A stretch of 64,000 nucleotides of DNA from positions 897,345 to 961,344 of the forward strand of contig NZ_VCBL01000001.1 in the NCBI RefSeq assembly GCF_007896435.1, in the 5' to 3' direction. The notes below the pieces were generated by a model. That model ran no database searches. It had not been told where the DNA came from and saw only the letters and a program-made list of their open reading frames with translations. The stretch's first letter is position 1. Every line of letters starts with the position of its first letter. The translations under genes and the position numbers were made by a program. Positions 46,752 to 58,854 of this stretch are shown in pieces. This stretch comes from Rummeliibacillus suwonensis (GTDB lineage Bacteria > Bacillota > Bacilli > Bacillales_A > Planococcaceae).

Positions 46752-48530
46752 ATGGCTACAAGAACACATGAATGTGGTATTCTACGAGGTGAACATGAAG
46801 GCGAACGCGTAGTTCTTAAAGGTTGGGTACAACGCCGCCGTGACTTTGGCGGGTTAATCTTCATTGACCTACGTGACCGTACAGGATTAGTACAAATTGT
46901 ATTTACACCGGAAAATTCTAAAGAAGCGCTTGACCTTGCAGATACTTTCCGAAATGAATACGTGATCGAAGTTGAAGGCGAAGTGAAACGCCGTACACCA
47001 GATATGATTAACCCTAATATGGAAACAGGTATGGTGGAAGTTTACATTGATAAAGCAACACTTATCAATAAAGCAAAGAATCCTCCATTCCAAATTGAAG
47101 ACCGTATTCAAGTAAATGAAGATTTGCGCTTAAAATACCGTTATTTAGACTTACGTCGTCCTGTTATGTATAAAACATTCAAATTACGCTCTGATGTAAC
47201 AAAAGTAATCCGTAACTTCTTACAAGATGAAGGATTTTTAGAAGTAGAAACACCGATCCTAACAAAATCAACTCCAGAAGGTGCACGCGACTATCTTGTA
47301 CCATCACGTGTGCATGAAGGTGAATTTTATGCTCTTCCACAATCACCACAATTATTTAAACAATTATTGATGGTTTCTGGATTTGAAAAGTACTTCCAAA
47401 TCGCTCGTTGTTTCCGTGATGAAGACTTGCGTGCTGATCGCCAACCTGAATTTACTCAAATCGATATGGAAATGAGCTTTTTAACACAAGAAGAGATTCT
47501 TGGTATTAATGAACGCCTAATCCAAAAAGTGATGAAAGAAATTAAAGGCATCGATATCCCACGTCCATTCCAACGTATGAAATATGACGAAGCGATGGCA
47601 CGTTTCGGTTCAGATAAACCAGATGTTCGTTTTGGTTTAGAATTAATCGATTTAACAGATGTTGTTGGTGGCTGCAGCTTTAAAGTATTCGCACAAACTG
47701 TTGAAGCTGGCAACCAAGTAAAAGGCCTTAATATTAAAGGGGCTAATGATAAATACTCTCGTAAAGATTTAGATGAATTGACAAAATTCGTTGGTCGTTA
47801 CGGTGCAAAAGGTCTTGCTTGGATCAAAGTAACTGAAGAAGGGCTTACGGGTCCTATCGGTAAGTTCTTCCAAGATGACTACGGCAAAAAATTAGTTGAA
47901 CGTATGAAAGCAGAGCCAGGAGATACATTAGTATTTGTTGCAGATAAAAAGTCTGTTGTGGCAGATTCGCTTGGTGCTCTTCGAAAAAAATTAGGGAAAG
48001 AATTAGAATTGATCGATGAATCCCAATTCGCCTTTTTATGGATTACAGATTGGCCATTATTGGAATACTCAGAAGAAGAAGGACGTTATACAGCAGCTCA
48101 CCATCCATTCACACGTCCGTTCGATGAAGATGTTGACAAAATGGAAACAGCTCCTGGCGAAGTTCGTGCACAAGCTTATGATATCGTTTTGAATGGTTAT
48201 GAACTAGGCGGTGGTTCTCTTCGTATCTACGAAAAAGACCTTCAAGAAAAAATGTTCAAAGTACTTGGCTTCACCCAAGAACAAGCACAGGAACAATTCG
48301 GTTTCTTGATGGATGCCTTTGAATATGGTGTTCCGCCACATGGTGGTTTAGCATTTGGCTTGGATCGTTTCATCATGCTACTTGCTGGGCGCGATAACTT
48401 ACGCGACACCATTGCATTTCCGAAAACAGCATCTGCAAGCTGCTTGTTGACAGATGCCCCAAGCTCAGTAGCAACAGCTCAGTTAGACGATTTACACATC
48501 CGTACAAAGACATTAGCTGACGAAAACTAA
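46752..48530 (+). CDS. aspS: Aspartyl-tRNA synthetase
   Basis: 592 residues. OB-fold anticodon-binding domain (about 1–105), class II core with [18 protein letters not shown] (motif 2), the bacterial GAD insertion (about 290–420) and motif 3 G-L-A-F-G-L-D-R. The bacterial-length protein; whether it also charges tRNA-Asn depends on an asnS or gatCAB elsewhere. Co-transcribed with hisS. Confidence 0.97.
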   Translation: MATRTHECGILRGEHEGERVVLKGWVQRRRDFGGLIFIDLRDRTGLVQIVFTPENSKEALDLADTFRNEYVIEVEGEVKRRTPDMINPNMETGMVEVYIDKATLINKAKNPPFQIEDRIQVNEDLRLKYRYLDLRRPVMYKTFKLRSDVTKVIRNFLQDEGFLEVETPILTKSTPEGARDYLVPSRVHEGEFYALPQSPQLFKQLLMVSGFEKYFQIARCFRDEDLRADRQPEFTQIDMEMSFLTQEEILGINERLIQKVMKEIKGIDIPRPFQRMKYDEAMARFGSDKPDVRFGLELIDLTDVVGGCSFKVFAQTVEAGNQVKGLNIKGANDKYSRKDLDELTKFVGRYGAKGLAWIKVTEEGLTGPIGKFFQDDYGKKLVERMKAEPGDTLVFVADKKSVVADSLGALRKKLGKELELIDESQFAFLWITDWPLLEYSEEEGRYTAAHHPFTRPFDEDVDKMETAPGEVRAQAYDIVLNGYELGGGSLRIYEKDLQEKMFKVLGFTQEQAQEQFGFLMDAFEYGVPPHGGLAFGLDRFIMLLAGRDNLRDTIAFPKTASASCLLTDAPSSVATAQLDDLHIRTKTLADEN

Positions 48531-48741
48531 AAGGGTAATATTTTGTTTAAGGAAAGGTAAAGTATAGATTATTTACATTCCTGACTATATTTTGTGGAAT
48601 GGCTATTTTAACTATTTTCGTTTTTGAATCAACATTATAAGTGATTTTTGGTTTATAAAAATGAACAATTTCCATTCATATTTGAACTATTATGTTCTGC
48701 TTATTTTTAAAAATTTTCCATTAAATTCTTCATGGTTTATT

Positions 48742-48770
48742 TTGATTTTTCTGAACCCTTATGTTAGTAT
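48742..48770 (+). promoter_or_regulatory. Promoter of the 6S RNA
   Basis: TTGATT (48742–48747), 17 bp, TAGTAT (48765–48770). Predicted start about 48777, a few bases before the terminal helix. Confidence 0.65.
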
Positions 48771-48780
48771 TAATTAACAA

Positions 48781-48961
48781 CAAATCCTGATATGTTCGTT
48801 GAAACGTAATCAGTCTTGACCGAACATAATATCATTGGGAGTTGTTATTTTGGAACGGCAAACATGCCCGATGGGGACTTTTAAAGTTTCAAATACGACA
48901 CCCACCTGCAAAGAGTGCGGGTTCAAAACGATTTAAAAAGCAACGGCATTATTGGGATTTG
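48781..48961 (+). ncRNA. ssrS: 6S RNA
   Basis: About 181 nt that close on themselves through an 11-bp terminal helix, CAAATCCTGAT (48781–48791) with ATTGGGATTTG (48951–48961). The interior is a long imperfect hairpin with a central unpaired region. It lies between aspS and tcdA, where B. subtilis carries 6S-1 RNA (bsrA), and has its own promoter and terminator. 6S RNA binds the sigma-A holoenzyme as a promoter mimic. Confidence 0.8.
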
Positions 48962-48978
48962 TTCCATAAGAGACTTAT

Positions 48979-49012
48979 AACCTTTGATTCTTATAGGATC
49001 AGAGGTTTTTTG
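48979..49012 (+). terminator. Terminator of the 6S RNA
   Basis: AACCTTTGAT / ATCAGAGGTT, 10-bp stem with G·T pairs, followed by T run. Confidence 0.75.
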
Positions 49013-49143
49013 TTTTTATTCCTTATTAATGTGGGCATAAGATCTCCATATCAAAACTCCAATAACAAGCTAGGCATAGGATAAGTGAGGCATTTTAGAC
49101 AAGATCTTATGAAATGAAAAATGAGTTTTGGATTTTTGATATA

Positions 49144-49172
49144 TTTTCACTTTCCGTGAATCATGCTATAAT
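49144..49172 (+). promoter_or_regulatory. Promoter of tcdA
   Basis: TTTTCA, 17 bp, TATAAT (49167–49172) with TGC just before it, giving an extended -10. Confidence 0.6.
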
Positions 49173-49253
49173 TAATAATTGCTTTATGAATGATCAAAGT
49201 AATTGACTGGGTTTACTACAAAATAGAAATTTTGATAGATGGAGAGTGTTTTC

Positions 49254-50015
49254 ATGTTACATCAATTTTCAAGAAATGAACTGGCAATAGGACAAGAAGG
49301 TTTAGATAAACTTAAAAAAACGACAGTCGCTATTTTAGGTATTGGAGGCGTTGGCTCTTTCGCTGCTGAAGCATGTGCTAGAAGTGGAGTGGGGCGAATT
49401 ATTTTAGTCGATAAGGATGAAGTAGATATTACTAATATCAATCGTCAATTAGTGGCTTATCTCTCTACCATTGGCAAATCCAAATCAGCAGTAATGAAAG
49501 AAAGAATTGCGGATATTAACCCAGAATGTGAAGTCATCGATCTGCATATGTTTTATACAGAAGAAACATATGAAAAATTCTTTAGCTATGGTATAGACTA
49601 TGTCATTGATGCTTCTGATACAGTAAAATATAAAATCCACATTATTAAAGAATGCTTGAAACGTAATATTAAAGTGATTTCTAGTATGGGGGCTGCTAAC
49701 AAAACAGATCCAACTCGTTTTAGAATTGCTGATATTTCAAAAACACATACAGATCCACTTGCCAAAGTAATTCGTCTAAAATTGCGCAAAGAAGGTATTA
49801 AAAAGGGCGTCCCTGTTATTTTTTCTGATGAAAGTCCAGTTGTTATTCGGGAGGACGTTGCACAAACAGTAGGGAAGCCAGATGCAGCGATCAGAAAGGC
49901 AAAGATGCCGCCATCTTCCAATGCATTCACACCTTCTACAGTAGGATTATTTGCTGCAAGTTGGGTGATTAATGATATCTTAAAAGACGTTCATATTCAA
50001 CATATCCAAGGTTAG
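49254..50015 (+). CDS. tcdA: tRNA threonylcarbamoyladenosine dehydratase
   Basis: 253 residues, ThiF/E1-like. The ATP-binding glycine motif G-I-G-G-V-G-S-F (about 31–38), D-x-D-E-V-D-I-T-N-I-N-R-Q and the S-S-N-A-F-T-P-S-T near the end are typical. It cyclises t6A37 to ct6A in tRNAs. GGAGAGTG before ATG 49254. Same position as yrvM in B. subtilis. Confidence 0.92.
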   Translation: MLHQFSRNELAIGQEGLDKLKKTTVAILGIGGVGSFAAEACARSGVGRIILVDKDEVDITNINRQLVAYLSTIGKSKSAVMKERIADINPECEVIDLHMFYTEETYEKFFSYGIDYVIDASDTVKYKIHIIKECLKRNIKVISSMGAANKTDPTRFRIADISKTHTDPLAKVIRLKLRKEGIKKGVPVIFSDESPVVIREDVAQTVGKPDAAIRKAKMPPSSNAFTPSTVGLFAASWVINDILKDVHIQHIQG

Positions 50016-50036
50016 AAGGAACTGTCGGAAAAATAG

Positions 50037-50077
50037 AAAGGTACAATTTAGTATGGAATCTAAATTGTACCTTTTGC
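50037..50077. terminator. Bidirectional terminator after tcdA
   Basis: AAGGTACAATTTA / TAAATTGTACCTT, perfect 13-bp stem with A and T flanks. Confidence 0.85.
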
Positions 50078-50196
50078 TTTTCAATGATTGATGATTGCTC
50101 CAAGTAGTTCCTTTTTTGATCAATGAATGGCACTTTCTTTCGCTAAATGGATATCAAGAGAGAGTACCTGCCTTTCTAAACTTATTTCTTCGCTTT

Positions 50197-51030
50197 TTAT
50201 TCACTTAAGACATTTTCAAGTTGATCATAATATTGGGCAAGTTTTACTAAGGCGCTGCCCATTCGTTCGTTTTCTGGTATAACAATTCGTTGGACACCTT
50301 GTTCTTTTAAAGCTTGTCCTGTTACTTTTCCAATGGATAATGCCACTGCATTTGTTTCAAAAGCTTGAAGTAGTTTCGCTTTTTTTCCTTTTTCTTCTGC
50401 ATAAGCAAAAAGGTAACGAACTTGAGGGGTACTTGTAAAACTTACAGCATCAACTTTTTGTTCGAGTATCTCAGCTAATAATTTTTCTAAAATCGTCGTT
50501 TCAGGTGGGATATGTTGATAAGGAAGGATTTCATGGAATTCGGCTTGCTGCTGCTCTAACCAATTGACCAGATTGGGTGCTGGATCTCCATGAAGTTGCA
50601 ATGCGATATGTAAATCTTTTAAATCAAAGCGTTTTAAGTCTCTTATTAAGCCAACCGTACTTCCATCATCATCTCTTGCAATCGGGGTAAGGCTGTACTT
50701 TTTTAATGTATTCACAGTTTTATAGCCTCTTGCCGCAATATTTGTATTTTTTAAAGCGACTAGAAAATCGTCTTTTTTTCCTAGTTCATCCGCAATTTTA
50801 ATGAGTGTTTCCGTACCAACTCCTGTTGTCAAGATGATCCAATCAAAATAACCTTCTAAGATATTTAACACTTCAGTTTTTACATTTTCATCATTTAAAA
50901 AAATGGTTCCTTGAGAAGGGCGCAATATGGGCGTGCCGCCAAGATTTTGGACGATTGTACTTTGCTCTTCTGCTTTTCGAGCGCCTAAAAGTGCAATTCG
51001 CTTTCCTTCTAATTTTGTCAATGCATTCAT
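50197..51030 (-). CDS. hemD: Uroporphyrinogen-III synthase-like protein
   Basis: About 277 residues of HemD fold: two alpha/beta lobes, with A-V-S-F-T-S-T-P-Q-V-R and L-S-I-G-K-V-T-G-Q-A-L in the second lobe as in the family. It would cyclise hydroxymethylbilane in tetrapyrrole synthesis. It stands alone, away from the hem cluster, so it may be a second copy or a regulator-type paralogue. Start is uncertain: ATG 51030 has GGAG directly against it, TTG 51036 precedes it, and TTG 51021 has the best-spaced site. Confidence 0.72.
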   Translation of the reverse strand: MNALTKLEGKRIALLGARKAEEQSTIVQNLGGTPILRPSQGTIFLNDENVKTEVLNILEGYFDWIILTTGVGTETLIKIADELGKKDDFLVALKNTNIAARGYKTVNTLKKYSLTPIARDDDGSTVGLIRDLKRFDLKDLHIALQLHGDPAPNLVNWLEQQQAEFHEILPYQHIPPETTILEKLLAEILEQKVDAVSFTSTPQVRYLFAYAEEKGKKAKLLQAFETNAVALSIGKVTGQALKEQGVQRIVIPENERMGSALVKLAQYYDQLENVLSE

Positions 51031-51358
51031 CTCCAATATGATTACTTTATATTATTATTTTAACAGAAATTTCGTTGCATTTATATAGTGTTCATGTTGG
51101 GGATTGGAAATTCTTTGTCTTCATCAACGGCGGTTTTTATGATGAAAGCGAAGCGACAAAAAGAAGCTGTTTTTGTGTTGAAGAAAAAGATGTCAGCTAT
51201 AGAAGAGACTCTTTGGAAAGGAGGAATGTGGTGGAGGACATCCTAATGCACATTAGTGAAAGTACCTTTGAACCTAAATCTCAAACTCTGAATACCATTT
51301 ACACAAAATATAATTAGGCATTATTTCCATTTATGGTTGACTGAATATATCGAGTGCT

Positions 51359-51390
51359 GATATATTTAATATATCGACATACGATATATC
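51359..51390. promoter_or_regulatory. Candidate PadR operators
   Basis: GATATATTTAATATATC (51359–51375, palindromic) and GATATATC (51383–51390) lie 27–60 bp before the PadR start, with a further AATATATCGAG half-site at about 51344. Consistent with autoregulation. Confidence 0.5.
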
Positions 51391-51416
51391 ATATGCCAAT
51401 GTATGGAGGGATTTTC

Positions 51417-51731
51417 ATGTCAGATGAGTATGCTCCTTTAACGGAAGGCGTGTATTATATTTTACTGGCACTTTATGAGCCGCGTCACGGATATGGCATT
51501 ATGCAGTTTGCAGATGACATGAGTCGTGGACGTGTTAAGTTAGGAGCAGGAACCATATATGGTGCCATTAAATCGTTGCAAAAGAAAAAATGGATTGTTC
51601 CATATGATGAAGATGGGCGAAAAAAGGAATATATTATTACTGATTTAGGCAAAGAAATAGTAAAAAAAGAAGTTGAACGTTTAAAAGAGCTTTATAAGAA
51701 TGGACAACATTTATTAAGTCAGGAGGAATGA
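51417..51731 (+). CDS. PadR-family transcriptional regulator
   Basis: 104 residues, short PadR type: winged helix with L-L-A-L-Y-E-P-R-H-G-Y-G-I-M-Q and G-A-G-T-I-Y-G-A-I-K-S-L-Q-K-K, then a dimerisation helix. Usually a ligand-responsive repressor of transporters. TGGAGGG before ATG 51417 fixes the start. Followed by DUF2812 and the ABC exporter. Confidence 0.88.
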   Translation: MSDEYAPLTEGVYYILLALYEPRHGYGIMQFADDMSRGRVKLGAGTIYGAIKSLQKKKWIVPYDEDGRKKEYIITDLGKEIVKKEVERLKELYKNGQHLLSQEE

Positions 51732-51733
51732 TG

Positions 51734-52264
51734 ATGAAGAGATATTTTCGGGGCTTTATCGATTATGAAAAAGAAGAAAAATGGATTAATGAACAAAGCC
51801 AAAAAGGACGTCAGCTAAAGAAAGTTTTCCCATTTTATTATGGCTTTGAGGAAGGTGGCTCAGAAAAGTATACTTATCGCATTGTATTATTACCAAAAGA
51901 TCGCCAAGACTATTTAGATTTTTTAGAATCAGCAGGCGTGGAAATTGTCTGTATTTTTAACAAATGGGTATATGTTCGTAGAAAATCGACTGAGGAAACG
52001 TTTGAATTGTATACAAATTATGCTTCCAAAATCATTTATTATAAACAAATCTCTCACTTCTATTTCTACGTATTGATTTTCAATTTAGTTGCTGGAATAT
52101 TGAATTTATTTCTATTTTTTATGGGAGAGGGAGAAAAAAGTGACGTAAATGCCTTGAGTAGTTTATTCAATTTCTTTGTTGTCATTCTTTTATTTTTCGC
52201 TTTTAAAAAGATACATAGAAAAAAGAAAATTTTACAACAGGATCATGGAATATTTGCTGATTAA
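51734..52264 (+). CDS. DUF2812 membrane protein
   Basis: About 176 residues. An N-terminal domain with E-K-W-I-N-E-Q-S-Q-K-G-R-Q-L and F-x-F-Y-Y-G-F, then two membrane spans (about 115–135 and 145–160). DUF2812 genes often sit next to PadR regulators, as here. AGGAGG at 51721 suits ATG 51734 best; ATGs at 51728 and 51731 are alternatives. Confidence 0.8.
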   Translation: MKRYFRGFIDYEKEEKWINEQSQKGRQLKKVFPFYYGFEEGGSEKYTYRIVLLPKDRQDYLDFLESAGVEIVCIFNKWVYVRRKSTEETFELYTNYASKIIYYKQISHFYFYVLIFNLVAGILNLFLFFMGEGEKSDVNALSSLFNFFVVILLFFAFKKIHRKKKILQQDHGIFAD

Positions 52265-52478
52265 GGTGATTATATATCAGATGTGTTGATTAGAAAAAAT
52301 AAGGAGAAGCATAAGACAGCTGATCTTTCATTATTTTATTGCTCTTTACTAGAGTTTTGAAGTTGATGTCTTCCTGTTCATTCCTAAGATAAATAAAATT
52401 AGTAAAAAGTGAATACATTTTGAATGTTGAGACGTATATGTAATAGGTTTGGAAATTTTCGATAAAAGGAGAAGGAGA

Positions 52479-53378
52479 ATGACGCTAGTAATAGATCAAG
52501 TTACAAAAAGATATCAAGATTTCACAGCGGTAGATCAGCTATCTTTTACCATTAAAAAGGGAGAGATATTTGGTTTAATCGGTCAAAACGGAGCTGGTAA
52601 AACAACAACGTTTCGAATGATTCTAGATTTGCAGGAGACAACAGAAGGGGATATTACCTGGAACGAACAACCGATGAACAAAGTCAATCGAGATATACTT
52701 GGTTATCTGCCGGAAGAAAGAGGAATCTTCCCCACTATGGCGGTAGAAGAACAACTATATTTCTTTGGCATTTTACGTGGATGGACAAAAAAAGATTTGA
52801 AAAAAGAAGTAGATTACTGGATCAAGAGATTTGATTTAGAAGATAAACGGAAAGCAAAAGCTGAGACCCTTTCTAAAGGAAATCAGCAAAAAGTGCAATT
52901 GATCGCAAGTTTTATCCATCAGCCAGAGTTTCTCATACTAGATGAACCGTTTAGTGGTCTCGATCCAGTGAATCGACAATTATTAATGAATGCTATTTTA
53001 TTTTTAAAGGAAAAAGGAACGACCATCCTTTTTTCAAGTCATCAAATGGATAATGTAGAGGAACTTTGCGATCATCTATGTGTGCTAAAAAAAGGTGCAT
53101 CCTTGTTCACGGGTAGTTTACTAGATTTAAAGGAGCAGTATGGAAAGATCAAGTTAAGCATTCGATCTGAGCTAGAAGAATCACAGTTGAATGCACTGCC
53201 TGGTGTCAAAAGAGTAAAGAAAACGAAGGATGGATACACGTTACTATTAGAAAATGAGCTATATGGGGAACAACTTTTTCAAATACTTGGAAAAGGTAAA
53301 TATATGGAGAAGTTTAGTATGGATTATTTATCGTTAGATGAAATCTTCAAAGATTTGGTAGGTGGAGAACATGTCTAA
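52479..53378 (+). CDS. ABC-2 exporter ATP-binding protein (NatA/YhaQ-like)
   Basis: 299 residues. Walker A G-Q-N-G-A-G-K-T-T (about 37–45), signature L-S-K-G-N-Q-Q-K (about 131–138), Walker B F-L-I-L-D-E-P-F-S-G-L-D, H-loop S-S-H-Q. The extended C-terminus is as in sodium/drug exporters of this type. AAAAGGAGAAGGAG precedes ATG 52479. It overlaps the permease by 8 nt. Confidence 0.92.
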   Translation: MTLVIDQVTKRYQDFTAVDQLSFTIKKGEIFGLIGQNGAGKTTTFRMILDLQETTEGDITWNEQPMNKVNRDILGYLPEERGIFPTMAVEEQLYFFGILRGWTKKDLKKEVDYWIKRFDLEDKRKAKAETLSKGNQQKVQLIASFIHQPEFLILDEPFSGLDPVNRQLLMNAILFLKEKGTTILFSSHQMDNVEELCDHLCVLKKGASLFTGSLLDLKEQYGKIKLSIRSELEESQLNALPGVKRVKKTKDGYTLLLENELYGEQLFQILGKGKYMEKFSMDYLSLDEIFKDLVGGEHV

Positions 53379-54609
53379 ATTTTGGTTATTAGCAACACAA
53401 CTGTATAAACAAAAGATTAGATCGAAGTCCTTTATTTTTTCTACATTACTTTATGTAGCAATTGTTAGTGGGATTATGTTTTGGTCTGATATTAAAGCGG
53501 CTATATTTTCGGAAGAACCCCTTAAAATTGCGATGGTCAATGATACGAAGCAGGATTTTAAAGAAGTGTTTCAATCTGATGATGATGTGAAATTTTCATT
53601 TCCTACTGAAGATCAGGCAACGATTGAGAAGCAGATAAAAGCTGAAAAACTAGACGCAGCTGTTTTTCTGACGGAAAAAGATGGTCGATTAAATGCTGAG
53701 ATTGTAACCTATACACCACTTGAATTCAATGACCAAACAAAATTATCATCAATGATACAATATGCTGGAAAAATATATGCTGTACAGCAACTACATTTAA
53801 CAACTAAACAAGCAGCTCAAATTATTGAATCGCAAACGCCTATTCATATGAAAAATCTAGATATGCAAAAGCAAGATGGTAAAAGTGAAGATGAAAAGGC
53901 TGCGGGTATTGGAGCCTCTATTTTAGTTGGTTCGATTGTGTATTCAATCGTTATTTCATTTTTATCCATTATTACGACAGATGTAGCTTCTGAGAAAGGC
54001 TCGCGTGTATTAGAGGTGTTGCTCGCAAGTGTCAAACCTTCTACTCACTTTTTAGCAAAAATTACAGGAACTTATTTACTGGCTTTTTCGCAAGTAGCCT
54101 TATTATTAGTTGTACAAATTTTGTTATTGTTAACGGTTGATGATGGTTCAAAATGGAAGAAAGTTGCAGGGGTTATTGAAAATTTGTCCGTCAGTTATGT
54201 AGTGTATACACTTGCTTATCTCATCTTATCTATTTTCTTGTTCTTGATTGTGGGTGCTCTTTTTGGTTCACTCGTATCCAAAGTGGAAGAGGCTGGTCAG
54301 ACAATGATGCCGGTCATGTTCATGGGCATCGCTGGTTTCTATGTATTGATGTCAGGCTTATATAGTCCAGATACACTGCTTGTGAAAATATTTTCATTTA
54401 TTCCTTTTACGACAGTGATGGTTATGCCACTTCGAATAGGCGCAACAGATTTATCACCTACAGAACCACTGATTGCCCTGATCATATTAATCGCTACGGT
54501 TGTGGTATTGTTTTATGTTAGTCTTTCATTCTACAAACGAAGCGTGTTAACATATAGCTCAGGTGGAATTATTCAAAAAATTAAAACCGTATTGAAAGTC
54601 ACTACATAA
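53371..54609 (+). CDS. ABC-2 exporter permease (NatB/YhaP-like)
   Basis: 412 residues. One N-terminal span (about 20–40), a large extracytoplasmic domain (about 45–180) and five to six C-terminal spans, with the family S-E-K-G-S-R-V-L-E-V-L-L-A-S motif near 215. Substrate unknown; relatives export sodium, drugs or peptides. AGGTGG lies before ATG 53371; GTG 53362 is an in-frame alternative. Confidence 0.9.
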   Translation: MSKFWLLATQLYKQKIRSKSFIFSTLLYVAIVSGIMFWSDIKAAIFSEEPLKIAMVNDTKQDFKEVFQSDDDVKFSFPTEDQATIEKQIKAEKLDAAVFLTEKDGRLNAEIVTYTPLEFNDQTKLSSMIQYAGKIYAVQQLHLTTKQAAQIIESQTPIHMKNLDMQKQDGKSEDEKAAGIGASILVGSIVYSIVISFLSIITTDVASEKGSRVLEVLLASVKPSTHFLAKITGTYLLAFSQVALLLVVQILLLLTVDDGSKWKKVAGVIENLSVSYVVYTLAYLILSIFLFLIVGALFGSLVSKVEEAGQTMMPVMFMGIAGFYVLMSGLYSPDTLLVKIFSFIPFTTVMVMPLRIGATDLSPTEPLIALIILIATVVVLFYVSLSFYKRSVLTYSSGGIIQKIKTVLKVTT

Positions 54610-54642
54610 TCTCATCATTTCACAGTATAAAGTGGCGATAAC

Positions 54643-54676
54643 AAAAGACAAGTAGCATTTTAGTTACTTGTCTTTT
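54643..54676. terminator. Bidirectional terminator between the ABC permease and rarA
   Basis: AAAAGACAAGTA / TACTTGTCTTTT, perfect 12-bp stem between converging genes. Confidence 0.85.
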
Positions 54677-54688
54677 ATATTTTTTTTA

Positions 54689-55975
54689 TTATTTTTTCTT
54701 TTTCAAGCTATTCAAATGATCATAGATTCCTGCCATTCGTTTTTCTTGTCCGGCAATGACGGGATGGTAGAATTCAACTCCTTCTAGTTCATCTGGCAAA
54801 TATTGCTGATCTACCCAACCGCCAAATGTACCTATAGGTGTGTCATGCGGATATCGATAGCCTTCGACTCCAAGCACTTTTGCACCGGCATAATGCGCAT
54901 CACGCAAATGCATAGGAATCTCTCCTGTTTTGCCAGCATGGATCGTTGCGATTGCTGTATCGATTGCAATAATGGCTGAGTTTGACTTTTCGGCAAGACA
55001 CATTTCAATGACTGCATGGGCTAGAGGAATTCGGGCTTCTGGCATTCCTAGCCTTTCAGCTGATTGGACGGCTGCCAGTACATGTGAGCCAACTTCTGGC
55101 GCGGCGAGTCCAACATCTTCATAGCTCATCACAAGCAATCTACGACTTACTGCGACTAAATCTCCATTTTCCAAGCAATTAGCTAAATAGTAAATGGCCG
55201 CATTGACATCGCTGCCACGAACAGATTTTTGTAATGCAGACAATAGATTATAAAAATGGCTGCCCTTTTTATCACCATACACACCAATGCGTTCTGCTAG
55301 ATTTTTCACGATGGAATCTTGTACAATTGTTTCATCATTTTCTTCATCTGAAGAGTAATAGACCGATTCCAATAGCGTTAGTGCTTTTCGTGCATCCCCA
55401 TGAGCAGCTTGTACGATCATAGCACGTTGGTCATCGGTCATTCGAATTTTGTAGCGTCCTAGTCCACGTTCTTTATCTTTTAAGGCACGAAGAATAAGTG
55501 TGTTTATATCATCGTCTGTTAGTCGTTTGAGTTGTTTGATTTCTCCACAACGAGAGCGGATAGCGGGATTGACATCATGAAATGGATTTTCAGTTGTAGC
55601 CCCGATTAACACGATAGAGCCATTTTCAACATGAGGAAGCAATGTATCTTGTTGTAATTTGTTAAATCGATGAATTTCATCTAAAAACAAAATGACTTGT
55701 CCAGATAATTTGGCTTCCTCTACAACGTTTTCTACATCTTTTTTTCCTGCACGTGTGGCATTCAAGGCAAAAAAGGGTAGTTTGGATGAGCCGGCGATTG
55801 CAAAGGCAATAGACGTTTTACCGATTCCTGGCTCTCCGTAGAGTAACATAGATGGCACATGACCGTTTTGAATCATTTTATAAAGAGTCGTATTTTGTCC
55901 GATTATTTCTTGGTGACCGACCACCTCATCAAGATTACGTGGTCGCATACGAAATGCGAGTGGTTCGTTTGGCAT
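54689..55975 (-). CDS. rarA: Replication-associated recombination ATPase RarA
   Basis: 428 residues. Walker A G-E-P-G-I-G-K-T (47–54), Walker B F-L-D-E-I-H-R-F, sensor G-A-T-T-E-N-P, and the C-terminal tetramerisation domain (H-P-V-I-A-G-Q-E-K near the end). Acts at stalled forks; yrvN in B. subtilis. ATG 55975 has AGAGGTG upstream; the frame is open further up to 56038. It is divergent from cymR. Confidence 0.95.
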   Translation of the reverse strand: MPNEPLAFRMRPRNLDEVVGHQEIIGQNTTLYKMIQNGHVPSMLLYGEPGIGKTSIAFAIAGSSKLPFFALNATRAGKKDVENVVEEAKLSGQVILFLDEIHRFNKLQQDTLLPHVENGSIVLIGATTENPFHDVNPAIRSRCGEIKQLKRLTDDDINTLILRALKDKERGLGRYKIRMTDDQRAMIVQAAHGDARKALTLLESVYYSSDEENDETIVQDSIVKNLAERIGVYGDKKGSHFYNLLSALQKSVRGSDVNAAIYYLANCLENGDLVAVSRRLLVMSYEDVGLAAPEVGSHVLAAVQSAERLGMPEARIPLAHAVIEMCLAEKSNSAIIAIDTAIATIHAGKTGEIPMHLRDAHYAGAKVLGVEGYRYPHDTPIGTFGGWVDQQYLPDELEGVEFYHPVIAGQEKRMAGIYDHLNSLKKKK

Positions 55976-56076
55976 GTGGGCACCTCTTTCTTTCACAATA
56001 ATAGTTGTCATTAAACATTTTTCGATAACTCGTAACAATAATCATAAATCATTCCTGAGTAGAATGAAAAGAAATA

Positions 56077-56085
56077 TGCTATACT
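56077..56085 (+). promoter_or_regulatory. Extended -10 promoter of cymR
   Basis: TGCTATACT, 38 nt before cymR. Confidence 0.5.
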
Positions 56086-56122
56086 TTAATCTAGACAAAT
56101 AGCTTATTTTAGAGGTGTATAT

Positions 56123-56542
56123 ATGAAAATATCAACAAAAGGGCGTTATGGCCTAACAATTATGATTGAATTAGCAAAAGAATATGGTCAGGGACCTATT
56201 CCACTTAGACAGATCGCTTCAGACAACAACTTATCGGAAGCATACTTAGAACAGCTTGTTTCTCCATTACGAAACTCTGGTCTTGTTAAGAGTGTTCGCG
56301 GTGCATACGGTGGTTATATGTTGTCAAAAGCACCACATTTAATTTCATCAGCTGATGTGATTAAAGTGTTAGAAGGACCGATTCAACCTGTAGAAGGAAT
56401 TGAAGAAGAGGCACCACCACAACGAGAGTTATGGCTACGAGTTCGCGATGCAGTAAAAGAAGTGCTTGAAACAACGACACTTGATGATTTAGCGACTTAT
56501 ACAGAAGAACAAAATGATGATGGTTATATGTTTTACATTTAA
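56123..56542 (+). CDS. cymR: Cysteine metabolism repressor CymR (Rrf2 family)
   Basis: 139 residues. Winged helix beginning M-K-I-S-T-K-G-R-Y-G-L and the wing G-A-Y-G-G-Y. The iron–sulfur cysteines of IscR-type members are absent, as expected of CymR, which responds to O-acetylserine through CysK. Upstream of the cysteine desulfurase gene by 14 nt, probably one operon. Confidence 0.92.
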   Translation: MKISTKGRYGLTIMIELAKEYGQGPIPLRQIASDNNLSEAYLEQLVSPLRNSGLVKSVRGAYGGYMLSKAPHLISSADVIKVLEGPIQPVEGIEEEAPPQRELWLRVRDAVKEVLETTTLDDLATYTEEQNDDGYMFYI

Positions 56543-56556
56543 AAGGAGTTTTTATC

Positions 56557-58840
<2,284 letters not shown>

Positions 58841-58854
58841 TAGAGGTGGAAAAA

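Noticed and set aside
48842-49084. 80-codon frame between aspS and tcdA
   Set aside because: It lies largely inside the 6S RNA and crosses its terminator; no family resemblance.
51075-51317. 80-codon frame upstream of the PadR gene
   Set aside because: No ribosome site and no recognisable protein features; possibly decayed sequence related to 62571–62614.
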